Source: Mesorhizobium sp. L-8-3
Lineage (GTDB): Bacteria > Pseudomonadota > Alphaproteobacteria > Rhizobiales > Rhizobiaceae
Length of the DNA: 64,000 bases
Direction: 5' to 3'
Assembly: GCF_016756615.1 (NCBI RefSeq)
Contig: NZ_AP023262.1
Span: 5,581,501 to 5,645,500 of the forward strand
Part shown: positions 8,096 through 18,500 of the stretch, in pieces
Layout of the letters: each line of letters opens with the position of its first letter
How positions within the stretch are numbered: the stretch's first letter is position 1
Program-made: the position numbers and the translations under genes
Notes under the pieces: generated by a model
Database searches by the model: none
Seen by the model: only the letters and a program-made list of their open reading frames with translations
Told to the model about the DNA's origin: nothing

Positions 8096-11000
8096 TCAGA
8101 ATGCTACCTTCAGCCCGATCTTGCCCGCTATCGTGGAACTATCGGAGGAAAGCTTGCCCCGAACCTCGCCGCTGACCGTGGAGGATTGCGATATCTTCAG
8201 GTTGAAGCCCCCCGAAAGTGCCGCGGAAAAGTCTGAGTCGTCGAAGAAGAATCCCACCCCGCCGGCGCTCGCCTCGTTGTTGTAGGCAAAGCGCTGCTGG
8301 AGATCGGCACGCAGATATGGGCTGAAGATCATGCCGTTTTCCATCCGGTAGTCGGCATACACGCCTGGATCGAATTTCACGGCGCCGAAGGACACCTTCG
8401 ATTCCCCGTGCTCGACGCCGAGGCTGTCCGTATAGGCGTCGCCGGTGAAGCTGATGCCGAGCACGCCGCCGCGCAGATCGAAGCGGGCCCTTTCCGTCAA
8501 GTTGAAGATGTGGCCGGCCGATGCCGTAACCGCATAGCCGATCGTGTCGTATTCGCCGCTGGCTCCGTTGAGCACGCCGTTCGAGACGTCCGTGCCGCCG
8601 AAAAGAACCATTCCGGAGACCAGGAGATAGTTCTGCTCCTTGCGGAACAGACCGTAGGTGCCCGCCATGCCGCTCTCGTTGCGTCCGGAACCGACGCTGG
8701 GGAAACCTCCGAACGAGCCGAGGGCCAGATCCGTGGAGGTGTAACCCGCGAACAGTCCGAGATTGAGCCCGTATTCCTGATCGAAGGCGAAATGCCTGGC
8801 GGCGTTGAAATCGAGGCTGATCGCGGCCGAGAAGTCGTCGCTGTCGAAGGACGGCCCCTGGATGCTCGTGGCGCCGTTCGAGATCGTGAAGCCGTCATGG
8901 TTCACGCGAGCGAACTGGCCCGAGGCGAAGACGCCAAATATCGGAGCCGCCGCTCCCGTCGTTCCGCCATCGAGACCGAGCCCGTATTCAATTGCATCTC
9001 CAGTGATGTCGAAGAACGCATCCTTCATCGTCTCCACCGTCTGCGAATTGACGGCCGCATCGACGTTCGACACGAGGCCGACAACTTCCGCATTCGGCGT
9101 TGCAATGAGGATCAGGCCGCCGCCCGCGCCTGGCAGAACTTGATAGGTGAACAACTCGGCGGCCGTCCCACTGATGCCGCTGACTGTGAACGCGCCGCCG
9201 ATCGGGGCGCCGGCCGCGGTCAGGATGGGTATCTGCGTGGTCTCCAGAATCTGCGGCGTACCGAGCAGATTGACCAGTATCACATTGTCGCCCGTGGCGG
9301 TGGCAGCGCCGTTGGCAATGATGGTGTCGGCCTGGGCCGTGACCTGGTTGAAGTCGAGCCCGATCGTCGCGCCGTCGAGAAAGAGCCCTCCGAGCGTCAA
9401 GGTGCTGGTGGGATTTCCGTCGATGAGGTTCAGTGTCGAGCCCGCGATCGAAAGATTGCCGAAGCCCCCCGCCTGCGAGGCGAGCGTCACGGCTCCGGTC
9501 GAGAACAGCGTCGAGCCGCCGGTCAGGGCCAGCGCGTCGATCACCTGCACGCCGCCGGCGAAGCGAAGGGTCGATCCTGTGACCGCGAGCGAGGAGAAGC
9601 CGGCGAAGTTCTGGCTCTCGCTCCCGACAGCTAGATTGGTGCCACTGATCACGCCCGTGGCATCGGTGCCGCTGAACAGGACGCCGTCGCTCAGATTCAG
9701 CGTCGCGGCATTGTCGATCACCAGCGTGTTGCCGGAGAGCCCCGTGATGTCGCCGCCGACCGTGCCGCCGAAAAGGCGGACGGTCTCGGCGTCGATGCCG
9801 CCGAGAATGGTGCCACCTTCGAGGATGACGACATCAGCCCCCGCGCCGCCGAGCACGCTGCCGCCGACCGTGCCTCCGTCCATGGCGAAGCTGTCGTTGC
9901 CCTCGTCCAACTCGACGACGCCGTCGATCCTCGCATCTCCGGAAACGGCAACCGTGTCGTTACCGGCACCACCGGTAATCCTCGACACCCTCCCCGTCCC
10001 GCGTACGGTGAGGGAATCGTCGCCTATGTCGCCGCCGACAGGGCCTGCCACCGTGCCGCCGCTGACCTCCACGACATCGTCGCCTTCATTGCCGAAAAGG
10101 AAGCCGGCAATAGATCCGCCCTGCACGGTCAGAGTGTCTGCGCCTTCATTGCCGCTGACGGCTGCGCCGACGCTGCCGCCCGTCATCAGGAAAATGTCGT
10201 CGCCCGTCTCGAGCCCGATTGCATCCGGATCGGCGGTCGAGCCGACGATGTTCGCCGTGCCCGAAATCGTGACCGTGTCGTTCCCGGAACCTGCAAAGAT
10301 CGACTCCTCGATCGTGCCGCCGCTGACGGTGATGTTGTTGCCGCCGCCCTGCCCGAACACCGAACCGTTGATGGTGCCGCCGCTCATTCGGAAGACATCG
10401 GCTCCACCGCCGAGATAGACGCCCGGCTGCGGGGTTACGGTCGGGCCGATCACGCTCCCCACCGTGCCGCCGGTCATCGTGAAGGTGTCGTCTCCCTCGT
10501 CGAGTTCGACCAGGTCGCTGATCACTGCCGTACCGGAAACCGTGACCGTGTCATTGCCGTCGCCGCCGGAAACGGCGAACACCGAGCCGGTTCCGCGGAT
10601 GGTCAGAGCATCGTTTCCGATGTCGCCGCCGACAACGCCAGATACCGTCCCGCCGCTGACGTCGATAATATCGTCCCCCTCGTTGCCGAAAAGGAAACCG
10701 GCGATGGACCCTCCTTGCACGATCAGAGTGTCGGAGCCTTCATTGCCGCTGACAGCCGCACCGACAGTACCGCCGGTCATCAGGAAAGTGTCGTCGCCGG
10801 CTTCCAGCCCGATCGCGTCAGGGTCGGCCGTCGAGCCGACGATGTTCGCGGTGCCCGAAATGGTGACCGTGTCGTTCCCGGATCCTGCAAAGATCGACTG
10901 GTCGATCGTGCCGCCGCTGACGGTGATGGTGTCGCCGCCGTCCTGCCCGAACACCGAACCATTGACCGTGCCGCCGGTCATCGTGAAAGTGTCGTCGCCC

Positions 11001-11968
11001 TCCTCGAGTTCGACCACGTCGCTGATCACTGCCGTGCCGGCAACCGTGACCGTGTCATTGCCGTCGCCGCCGGAGACGGCGAACACCGAGCCGGTTCCGC
11101 GGATGGTCAGAGCATCGTTTCCGATGTCGCCGCCGACAACGCCAGATACCGTCCCGCCGCTGACGTCGATCGTATCGTCCCCCTCGTTGCCGAAAAGGAA
11201 ACCGGCGATGGACCCGCCCTGCACTGTCAAAGTGTCGGCGCCTTCGTTGCCGCTGACAGCCGCACCGACAGTGCCTCCCGTCATCAGGAAGGTGTCGTCG
11301 CCGGCTTCCAGCCCGATCGCGTCGGGATCGGCCGTCGAGCCGACGATGTTCGCCGTGCCCGAGATGGTGACTGTGTCATTCTCGGAGCCGGCAAAGATCG
11401 ACTGGTCGATCGTGCCGCCGCTGATGGTGAGGGTGTTGCCGCCGCCCTGCCCGAACACCGAACCATTGACCGTGCCGCCGGTCATGGTGAAGGTATCCGC
11501 ACCGTCTCCCAGAAATATGGACACAGGCGAACCCGGATCTCCCACCGTACCGCCGTTCATGTTGAAGGTGTCGACCCCGCCGAGTGTTTCGATGGTGCCG
11601 GTCGTGATGTCGAGAAAACCCACCTCTCCGATCGGCGTGAGAGCCCCACTGGTACCGAGAATGAGGCCGCCCGACATGTTTATCACGTCGCTGCCGTTAC
11701 CGCTGTAGATTTGGGGGCCCTCGAACGGGGTAATACTGGTTGCGAACGATCTGAACGTTCCGGACGGGCAATCCACGGTGACGCCCGTGCCCAAACCCAG
11801 CGTCCCGCTGCAAGCGCGTGCCTGCGTCGACGGGAACATCAGCATCGCGGCGATGGCCATGCCGGAAGCGCCGGCAAGCCAGATAGCGGCAACACCTCTG
11901 GCGGTGTCGCTGCGGGTGCGCGCGCCGCAAGATTTCGGACCGCGGACGGTCGGCCCTGCCTTGACCAA
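8096..11968 (-). CDS. Autotransporter with repetitive beta-helix passenger and outer-membrane barrel
   Basis: The 1290-residue protein starts at a TTG preceded by AGGGGGG. An extended signal region (about residues 28-55, ending STQARA) is followed by a Gly/Asp/Thr-rich passenger built from short strands such as DDTFTMTGGTV and NDTVTISGTA. The passenger contains three copies of a roughly 168-residue unit, two of them nearly identical at DNA level. The last 280 residues form an autotransporter barrel ending in the typical terminal Phe (GLKVAF). It is a type Va secreted or surface adhesin-like protein. Its place between vgrG and the caspase gene may be incidental. Confidence 0.85.
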   Translation of the reverse strand: MVKAGPTVRGPKSCGARTRSDTARGVAAIWLAGASGMAIAAMLMFPSTQARACSGTLGLGTGVTVDCPSGTFRSFATSITPFEGPQIYSGNGSDVINMSGGLILGTSGALTPIGEVGFLDITTGTIETLGGVDTFNMNGGTVGDPGSPVSIFLGDGADTFTMTGGTVNGSVFGQGGGNTLTISGGTIDQSIFAGSENDTVTISGTANIVGSTADPDAIGLEAGDDTFLMTGGTVGAAVSGNEGADTLTVQGGSIAGFLFGNEGDDTIDVSGGTVSGVVGGDIGNDALTIRGTGSVFAVSGGDGNDTVTVAGTAVISDVVELEEGDDTFTMTGGTVNGSVFGQDGGDTITVSGGTIDQSIFAGSGNDTVTISGTANIVGSTADPDAIGLEAGDDTFLMTGGTVGAAVSGNEGSDTLIVQGGSIAGFLFGNEGDDIIDVSGGTVSGVVGGDIGNDALTIRGTGSVFAVSGGDGNDTVTVSGTAVISDLVELDEGDDTFTMTGGTVGSVIGPTVTPQPGVYLGGGADVFRMSGGTINGSVFGQGGGNNITVSGGTIEESIFAGSGNDTVTISGTANIVGSTADPDAIGLETGDDIFLMTGGSVGAAVSGNEGADTLTVQGGSIAGFLFGNEGDDVVEVSGGTVAGPVGGDIGDDSLTVRGTGRVSRITGGAGNDTVAVSGDARIDGVVELDEGNDSFAMDGGTVGGSVLGGAGADVVILEGGTILGGIDAETVRLFGGTVGGDITGLSGNTLVIDNAATLNLSDGVLFSGTDATGVISGTNLAVGSESQNFAGFSSLAVTGSTLRFAGGVQVIDALALTGGSTLFSTGAVTLASQAGGFGNLSIAGSTLNLIDGNPTSTLTLGGLFLDGATIGLDFNQVTAQADTIIANGAATATGDNVILVNLLGTPQILETTQIPILTAAGAPIGGAFTVSGISGTAAELFTYQVLPGAGGGLILIATPNAEVVGLVSNVDAAVNSQTVETMKDAFFDITGDAIEYGLGLDGGTTGAAAPIFGVFASGQFARVNHDGFTISNGATSIQGPSFDSDDFSAAISLDFNAARHFAFDQEYGLNLGLFAGYTSTDLALGSFGGFPSVGSGRNESGMAGTYGLFRKEQNYLLVSGMVLFGGTDVSNGVLNGASGEYDTIGYAVTASAGHIFNLTERARFDLRGGVLGISFTGDAYTDSLGVEHGESKVSFGAVKFDPGVYADYRMENGMIFSPYLRADLQQRFAYNNEASAGGVGFFFDDSDFSAALSGGFNLKISQSSTVSGEVRGKLSSDSSTIAGKIGLKVAF
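9870..11490 (-). repeat. Three ~504-bp repeats inside the autotransporter gene
   Basis: Units of about 504 bp (168 codons) recur. Unit 1 spans about 11490-10987 and unit 2 about 10986-10483. A diverged unit 3 spans about 10400-9870, after a short spacer encoding GVYLGGGADVF. Units 1 and 2 differ at few bases, which suggests recent duplication or gene conversion and possible copy-number variation. Boundaries are approximate because they were read by eye. Confidence 0.8.
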
Positions 11969-12441
11969 GAGTACCCCCCTTTTCCCTTCGCCGACCGCCC
12001 CGCCATGGCCGACATCACTGAAGAAGAACCCGGTTCAATTGTGTCAAACTATGCCATCCAGGCAGCCTGAGCCGCAATTGTAAATTTATCACACTGGTCG
12101 CAAGTCATTCAGGCGCATGGAGAAATTCCACGTCTTCTGCAACCCTCGTTTGCAGCTTCTTCCTTTGGAGATCATCATTTCACAGCCGCCACCGGCCCGA
12201 AAATCAGGCAACCTTCTACAGAAAATATAAGACGTCTGGCGTGAAACGAGCGTAAAATCAGGCCGATGCCGTCATCTCAGGGCGGTGTCAATGGCATGGC
12301 GTGCTATCTTTTGCCTGCTCGTTGGTGTAGAAAAAGCAGTGGTCTTCGAAGGTATCCGGCCGGCACCACAGGCGGCGACTTTGCCAACCCGTATACGTTC
12401 GACGACTGCCAATTGTCGGATGGCAGCACGGGGACAGAGAC
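11969..12441. promoter_or_regulatory. Divergent intergenic region, autotransporter / caspase
   Basis: This 473-bp stretch separates the minus-strand autotransporter gene from the plus-strand caspase gene and must hold both promoters. It is locally AT-richer around 12070-12240. No convincing reading frame, RNA gene or strong operator palindrome was found. Confidence 0.4.
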
Positions 12442-13905
12442 ATGTCGTTCTTCGGACTCCTCCTCCATTCAGTGGTGCCGACATTGCTGCTGATCGGATC
12501 GACGTTCGCCGCGAGTGCTGCGGCGATGGACACGTCCCCCGACGAACCGTCGAGGCGGATGGCGATCGTCGTCGGGAATTCCGACTATCAAAGCAAGCGC
12601 CTGGAGGAGCTGGCCAATGCCGCCAATGACGCAAGCCGCCTTTCGGAGAGCCTCAAGAGGCTGAATTTCGACGTCCTGACCGCCACCAACGTCACCCGTG
12701 ACGACTTCGACCGGCTCCTGGCCGATGCCGAAAAGAGGCTTGCCACGGCGAGCTCTGTCCTCATCTTCTATGCGGGTCACGGGGTCCAGATCGAGGGTCA
12801 GAACTACCTGCTGCCGGTCGACACGCCGGATCCGGAAAGCATCGAAAAGCTGACCGGGCGGGCCGTCAAGCTGAACGACGTCATCGCGCGCTTCGCCAGC
12901 CGGGAGCGCCAGACCTTCGTCTTCCTCGATGCCTGCCGCAACAATCCGATGGGCGCATCCGGCCTTGGAAGCAACGGCCTCGCTCAGGTCGAGGCCGGCG
13001 AGAACACGTTCATCGCCTTTGCGACCCAGCCCGGCAACGTGACGGTCGACGGTGCCGGCGAGAACAGCCCTTTCACGGCTGCCCTTCTGAAGAGCGTCGA
13101 GATCCCCGGCCTGAGCATTTCGGACATGATGATCCGTGTCCGCAACGAGACGGAGGCGCTGACGCTTGGCCGGCAGGTCCCGTGGGACCAGTCCAATCTT
13201 CGGGAACAGTTCTACTTCACCGAGCAGCAGGTCATTGATCCGACACAGCTGAGCGCGAGCCTGTCGCGGATTTTGTCCGACCCGGTCGCCAAGCAGAAGC
13301 TCCAGGTCGAACTGGCGTCGAACGATCTGCAGACCGCGGTCCTGATCGTCGGGCAGACGATGCGCTCGATAGGCTCGCCGCTGGCCGTCCCGGCGAGCGA
13401 TCCGCCTGCTGTGGCGGAGCAGCGGGGCGGCACCAGGGTGGCGAGCCTCGACGGAGCGCGGCAGAGCGTAGTCTCCGACCTCGGAACCTTGATCGTTGGG
13501 ACGTCGGTCGAGCAAGGGGCCGAAGACAGCTCCAAGGAACTGGCTCGCAGCGTTCAGACGGAACTGCGCCGGCTGGGATGCTATCGCATGGCGGTGGACG
13601 GCGATTGGGGCAAGGGTTCCGCCCGCGCCCTCAATGATTATTACAAGAACACCAAGCAGGTGGCTGCAGCGAACGGGCCAAGCGTGGAACTGCTCGGCGA
13701 TCTGTTCCTGCGCTCCGGCCGCATCTGCAAGGCCCCGGTGATCGTGAAGAAAGTCAGGCAAACCGATGTCGCCTCCCAGGAAGCCGGCGGCAAGCCGGCC
13801 TCAACGAGAACGGGCAATACGAAACGCAGGTCGAGTCCGGCACGCGCGCCGGCTCCGCCTCCGCCCGATATCAGCAGCGGGATCGGCATCGGCGGAATTT
13901 TTTAG
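12442..13905 (+). CDS. Exported caspase-family (C14-like) protease
   Basis: The 487-residue protein has an N-terminal hydrophobic signal (about residues 3-30, ending ASAAAM). A caspase/p20-like domain follows, with RMAIVVGNSDYQ, the catalytic His in YAGHG (about residue 113) and the catalytic Cys in FLDACRNNP (about residue 165). After a linker, residues about 365-440 (VQTELRRLGCYRMAVDGDWG) look like a peptidoglycan-binding repeat, and the tail is Pro/Ala/Ser-rich. It is probably a periplasmic Arg- or Lys-specific protease attached to the wall. It lies 90 bases upstream of tssL in the same direction, so co-transcription is possible; a T6SS role is not shown. Confidence 0.85.
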   Translation: MSFFGLLLHSVVPTLLLIGSTFAASAAAMDTSPDEPSRRMAIVVGNSDYQSKRLEELANAANDASRLSESLKRLNFDVLTATNVTRDDFDRLLADAEKRLATASSVLIFYAGHGVQIEGQNYLLPVDTPDPESIEKLTGRAVKLNDVIARFASRERQTFVFLDACRNNPMGASGLGSNGLAQVEAGENTFIAFATQPGNVTVDGAGENSPFTAALLKSVEIPGLSISDMMIRVRNETEALTLGRQVPWDQSNLREQFYFTEQQVIDPTQLSASLSRILSDPVAKQKLQVELASNDLQTAVLIVGQTMRSIGSPLAVPASDPPAVAEQRGGTRVASLDGARQSVVSDLGTLIVGTSVEQGAEDSSKELARSVQTELRRLGCYRMAVDGDWGKGSARALNDYYKNTKQVAAANGPSVELLGDLFLRSGRICKAPVIVKKVRQTDVASQEAGGKPASTRTGNTKRRSSPARAPAPPPPDISSGIGIGGIF

Positions 13906-13995
13906 CCAGCGAGCCCCCCGGCTGCATCGACTTGCCGCATCGAGGCCTCGTGCTTCGTGCCGGCAAGCCGGAGGTTTCGGCGTCGAAAACCGGCC

Positions 13996-15492
13996 ATGAG
14001 CATCAAGGACGAACCCATCGCCTCGGGCGACCGAACCATCATCCGGCCTGTTCCAACCGGTTCGCCGAAGTCTGTCCCGGCGGGCACTCCGCCGCAGCGG
14101 AGCCGCGCTGATGTCGAGCCCGCATCGTCGCCGGCAACGATCATTTCTCCGCAAGCGGGCCGCGCCTCCACCCAGGACTGGCCCGGCGCAACGGTAATCG
14201 CCGACGCCGCACCGGGCGGCTGGCCAGGCGTCGGGCCTACCGTTCTTGCCGGCTGGGATGGCGCGCCGGCCTCAGAAGCCTCGCTCGAACCTGTCGGCGG
14301 CGCGCCATATCCCGGCTCCAATCCGCTGATTGCCGCCGCGGCGCCGCTGCTCCTGCTTCTCGGTCGCCTTCGGACGAAGCAGACCGAGATCGACGGCGAG
14401 CCGTTGATGGACGGCATTGCCGAGGCCATTCGGCAATTCGAGCGGGAGGCCGGTGAACGAAACGTCCCGGCCGAAGAGATCCGGATCGCGAAATATGCGC
14501 TTTGCGAAGTGGCCGACGATATCGTGCGGAACCTGCCCGGCTCCGACAGGCAGGCCTGGATACGGAACGGCATGGTGTCGAAGTTCTTCCAGGGCCAAGC
14601 CTCCGGCGCCGGTTTCTTCGAGGAGCTGAACAGGCTGTTGGCCGATCCCCACTCGCATTACCATTTGCTCGAACTGATGCATGCATGTCTCGGCCTCGGT
14701 TTCGAAGGCCAGTATCGCGGCCTGGCCGACGGCGGCAGCGGTCTGATGCGTGTGCGCGGCGACGTCTACGAGACGCTTCGCGTTCTTGAGCCGCAAGCGG
14801 ACGATATCTCCCCTCGCTCACAGGACCCATCCGCAACGACGGCACGAGCTTCTGCATCCCTTCCGCTCTGGGCCGTCGCCGCCGCCGGGCTCGTGCTGCT
14901 CGCGGTCACCTACGCAGCGATGCGTTTCACGGTCGAAAGGCAAAGCGACGCGGCCGTCCACAACTTGCTGGCGCTCAATCCGCCCACGGCCGTCACGATC
15001 GAGCGAACCGCCCCGGCACCGGTTATCGAGGAGCCAAGACGCTCCACGCGGCTGGACCGCATTCGCGCCGCCCTTGCCGCCGAAACCGCCCTGGGAAATC
15101 TGATCATCGAGCCCAAGGACGGTTTCATCGTTATGGAAATCAACAATCTCCTGCTGTTCCAGCCGGGTAAGGCCGAACTCAGGCCCGAATTCGAGCCGGT
15201 CGCGGGGCGCATCGCCGCCGCGCTCGAGCCGGAACCGGGTCCGATAAAGGTCGTCGGTCACACCGACGATGTGAAGCCCAGCCGGTCGAGCGCCTTCAAG
15301 TCGAACTACGATCTTTCCCTCGCCCGTGCCGAGGCCGTGAAGGAGCTTGTCGCGCCGCGGATGAGCGACGGGTCGCGCTTGTCGGTGGAAGGCAAGGGCG
15401 AAGACGTTCCCATAGCGGACAACAAGACGCCGGAAGGCCGGGCCCGCAACCGCCGGGTCGAGCTGATGATTCCGCAGGAGGAAACGCCGTGA
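13996..15492 (+). CDS. tssL: T6SS inner-membrane protein TssL (DotU/IcmH) with C-terminal OmpA domain
   Basis: ATG at 13996 gives 498 residues; an earlier in-frame ATG (13957) would add a short Arg-rich leader. A disordered Pro-rich N-terminus is followed by a DotU domain (about residues 105-265: NPLIAAAAPLLLLL, AKYALCEVADD, ELMHACLGLGFEGQYR). One transmembrane helix lies at about 290-312. The periplasmic OmpA-like peptidoglycan-binding domain (about 380-495) includes VVGHTDDVKP and GRARNRRVEL. TssL forms the membrane complex with TssM, whose gene follows 34 bases downstream. This fused form is usual in Imp-type systems. Confidence 0.93.
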   Translation: MSIKDEPIASGDRTIIRPVPTGSPKSVPAGTPPQRSRADVEPASSPATIISPQAGRASTQDWPGATVIADAAPGGWPGVGPTVLAGWDGAPASEASLEPVGGAPYPGSNPLIAAAAPLLLLLGRLRTKQTEIDGEPLMDGIAEAIRQFEREAGERNVPAEEIRIAKYALCEVADDIVRNLPGSDRQAWIRNGMVSKFFQGQASGAGFFEELNRLLADPHSHYHLLELMHACLGLGFEGQYRGLADGGSGLMRVRGDVYETLRVLEPQADDISPRSQDPSATTARASASLPLWAVAAAGLVLLAVTYAAMRFTVERQSDAAVHNLLALNPPTAVTIERTAPAPVIEEPRRSTRLDRIRAALAAETALGNLIIEPKDGFIVMEINNLLLFQPGKAELRPEFEPVAGRIAAALEPEPGPIKVVGHTDDVKPSRSSAFKSNYDLSLARAEAVKELVAPRMSDGSRLSVEGKGEDVPIADNKTPEGRARNRRVELMIPQEETP

Positions 15493-15526
15493 GGGCAGCC
15501 GGCTCGCACGTCGGTTCGGTGAGCCC

Positions 15527-18500
15527 ATGAGATCCTGGATCGTCGGGAGCATCTCGGCTATCGCGCTGGCCTGCTTCGCTGCGGCCGTCTGGTATGCCGG
15601 CCCGATGATCGGCTTCAACGGCGAGCGGCCGTTCGAACCGGTTTGGGTCCGCGCCGCGATCGTTGCGGCGGCCTTCCTGCTGGCGGGGGCTTGGGGCGTC
15701 CTCATGCTGCTGCGAAGACCGGCGACGCATCCGCCGCATGTCGCAGAGGCGGACGTGGCGACCGGCAACCCCGAGCTCCTGAAGCGCCTGAACGAAGCGC
15801 TCGGAACGCCGCGGAGCAGCAAGCGCAAGATCGCCGACAAGCAACCCTGGTATCTCGTCATTGGCCGGCAGGACGCAGGCAAGACGGCGGCGATCGCCAA
15901 TTGGGGGCTCCGCCCGGACGCGTCGCGTAGCGCGCGAGAGGCCGCCACGCAGCAATGCGACTGGTGGCTCGCCGAGGAGGCCGTGTTCATCGACACGCCA
16001 GGTCGCCTGACGATGCAGGATTCGAATTCCGCGACCGACCGGAAGAGTTGGCTGGCGCTCCTGTCGCTGCTCGGCAAGAGCCGCGCCGGGCAGCCGATCG
16101 ACGGTGTCATCGTCGTGATAAGCCTCAAGGACGTCATAGCTCTCGAAAGTGAGGCGCTGGCCGCACAAGCCCACGCCATCCGCAATCGGCTGCAGGAGAT
16201 ACAGGACCGGCTGACTACCGAATTCGGCGTCTACCTGCTGTTCAGCATGGCCGACCTCGTCCCCGGCTTTGCCGAGTTTTTCGGCCGCTTCGACGACAGC
16301 CGCCGAGGGAAGGTATGGGGGGCGATGTTCCAACCGCAGGACCGGGAGGAGAGGACGGCAGGCAGCCGTGTCGGGAAGGAGTTCGACGCATTGGTCCAGC
16401 GTCTTTCGCAGGAAACGACAGACCGCCTTTACCACGAGCCGGATCCGATCGCGCGCATCGCAATCTTCGGCTTTCCTCTGCAGTTCGCGTCCCTGAAGCA
16501 GCGCATCGTTGATCTGGCGGGGCGGATGTTCGAGCCCGCCGCCTATAGTGCGGTGCCGAAACTGCGCGGATTCTATTTCTCCTCGGCAAGGCAGACCGGG
16601 GCGGCGGCCGAATATACCGGTTCCGCGCATGGCGTGGACTTCTTCCTCCGCGATCTCCTGACCAAGGTTATCCCCGCCGAGACGGGCTGGAAATCGCGGG
16701 ATCGGCCGGCTCTCCGTCCTGCCGCCCTTCTCCGCTATGGAGGCCTCGCCGCATTTGTGCTCGGGGCCGCGACGCTGATCGGCGCGTGGGGTGTTAGTTT
16801 CGTCAGGAACCGCGCGCTGGTCGATTCGACGCAGGCGCTGATCAAGCAGGTTCACGTCGGAAACAACTCGCCTCTTGGAAGCACCGAGGTGACCGGCGTC
16901 GATCTTGAGAACATCGTCGAGACGCTGGCTCTGCTGCGCGACCTTCCCGCCGGCTATGACAGCGGCGAAACGTCCACGCCGCTTCAGGAACGGTTCGGCC
17001 TAAGCCAGCGCGCCAAGCTCAATTCGGCAAGCAAGGAAGCCTACCGACAGGCGCTCGAACGTCTCTTGCGATCGCGCCTTGTTCTGCAGGTCGAAAGCGC
17101 TATCCGGACAAAGCTCGCGGAGCCGATCGAGCTCTATGAGCCGCTGAAGGTCTATCTCATGCTGGGCGGCCAGGCACCGCGGATCGATGACGAATTGATC
17201 ATTGCCTGGATCAAGCAGGACTGGGAGCAGAACCGTTATCCCGGACCTGCCAATCGCGAGGGACGCGACGAGCTCGAACGGCACCTGCGCGCCATGCTCG
17301 ACCTCGACGACGGACGCGGTCCCACCTACGAGCTCGACCGCAGTCTTGTCGAGACGGCGCAGCGGTCGCTATCGCGCATGGACATGGCCGACCTTGCGCG
17401 GGCGCTGGTCAATTCGGCGATCCACTCGGCAGGGCTGGACGACTTTTCCGTGGCGGCGCGCGCCGGTCCCCAGTCGCCTCTGGTCTTCGAGGCCCGCGAC
17501 GGCCGCGGCATCGCTGCGCTGCGCGTGCCCGGCATCTACACCTGGAGCGGATTCAACGAATTCTTTCTGCCGCAGCTTGCAACGGTCGCGCAAAAGGTCG
17601 TCGATGACCAATGGGTCATGGGCGCAGGCGGCGCGCAGGTCGGAGTGGAGGAGCAACTCGACCGTCTCGGCCCCGAACTGCTGGAGCGCTACGGCAGGGA
17701 TTTCTTAGCGACGTGGACGAAGCTGCTCGACAATCTGAAGCTGAGGCCCATGACGGAAGACAAGCCTGACTATGCGTCACTGTCCGCCGCATCTTCGCCG
17801 ACATCGCCGATCACGCAACTGGTTGAAGCGGTGGCCGACGAAACGGCTCTTACACGGGACTTGCGCGCCGGCGAAGACACGGAACCTGCCCCCGGAGCGA
17901 TGGAGAGCATGGCAAAAGGCCTCGCCCGCATCGGTGTCGACCTTCCTTCCGGCAAATCGCAAAGCCGCGCTGGCGGGGCTTTCAAGCGGCCGACCAACCA
18001 GATTCCCGGCGCCAATATCGAGGCCCATTTCAAACCGTTCCAAATACTCGTCGACGGCAATCCCGGTGGGCGACCGATCGACGCCCTCATCCAGAATTTC
18101 CACAATGTGCTGCGAAGCCTCGTCATGGCGACCAATAGTCCCGCACAGGCGGAGCGCGCCAACGCCAATCTGCAGCTTCAGGTTCACAATCTTCGAGCCA
18201 ACGCGTCGCGGCTTCCAAAACAGCTCGCCAGCATGGTCAACGCCGCCGCCGACGATTTCGAGGGCGACGTCGCAAGAACATCGATTGCGCAACTGAACAA
18301 GCTGCTTGCCGAGGCGGTGACCGAGCCCTGCAATCGACTGGTCACCAACGCCTACCCGTTTGCCAGGCGCAGCGATCGCGATGCATCCCTCACTGACTTT
18401 GCCCGGCTGTTTGCACCCGGTGGCGTGATCGACAGATTCTTCGCGCAAAACCTCGCTCCGCTAGCCGATCTCAGCGGACGTGACTGGCAATGGAGGCAGG

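Noticed and set aside
9147..12070. Long plus-strand open frames of more than 400 codons opposite the autotransporter
   Set aside because: They repeat in step with the 504-bp passenger repeats, consist of Pro/Val/Ser or Arg/Asp-rich monotony, and have no ribosome sites. They arise from base composition opposite a real gene.
14818..16855. Long minus-strand open frames opposite tssL and tssM
   Set aside because: They have no recognisable product and lie opposite strong T6SS core genes.
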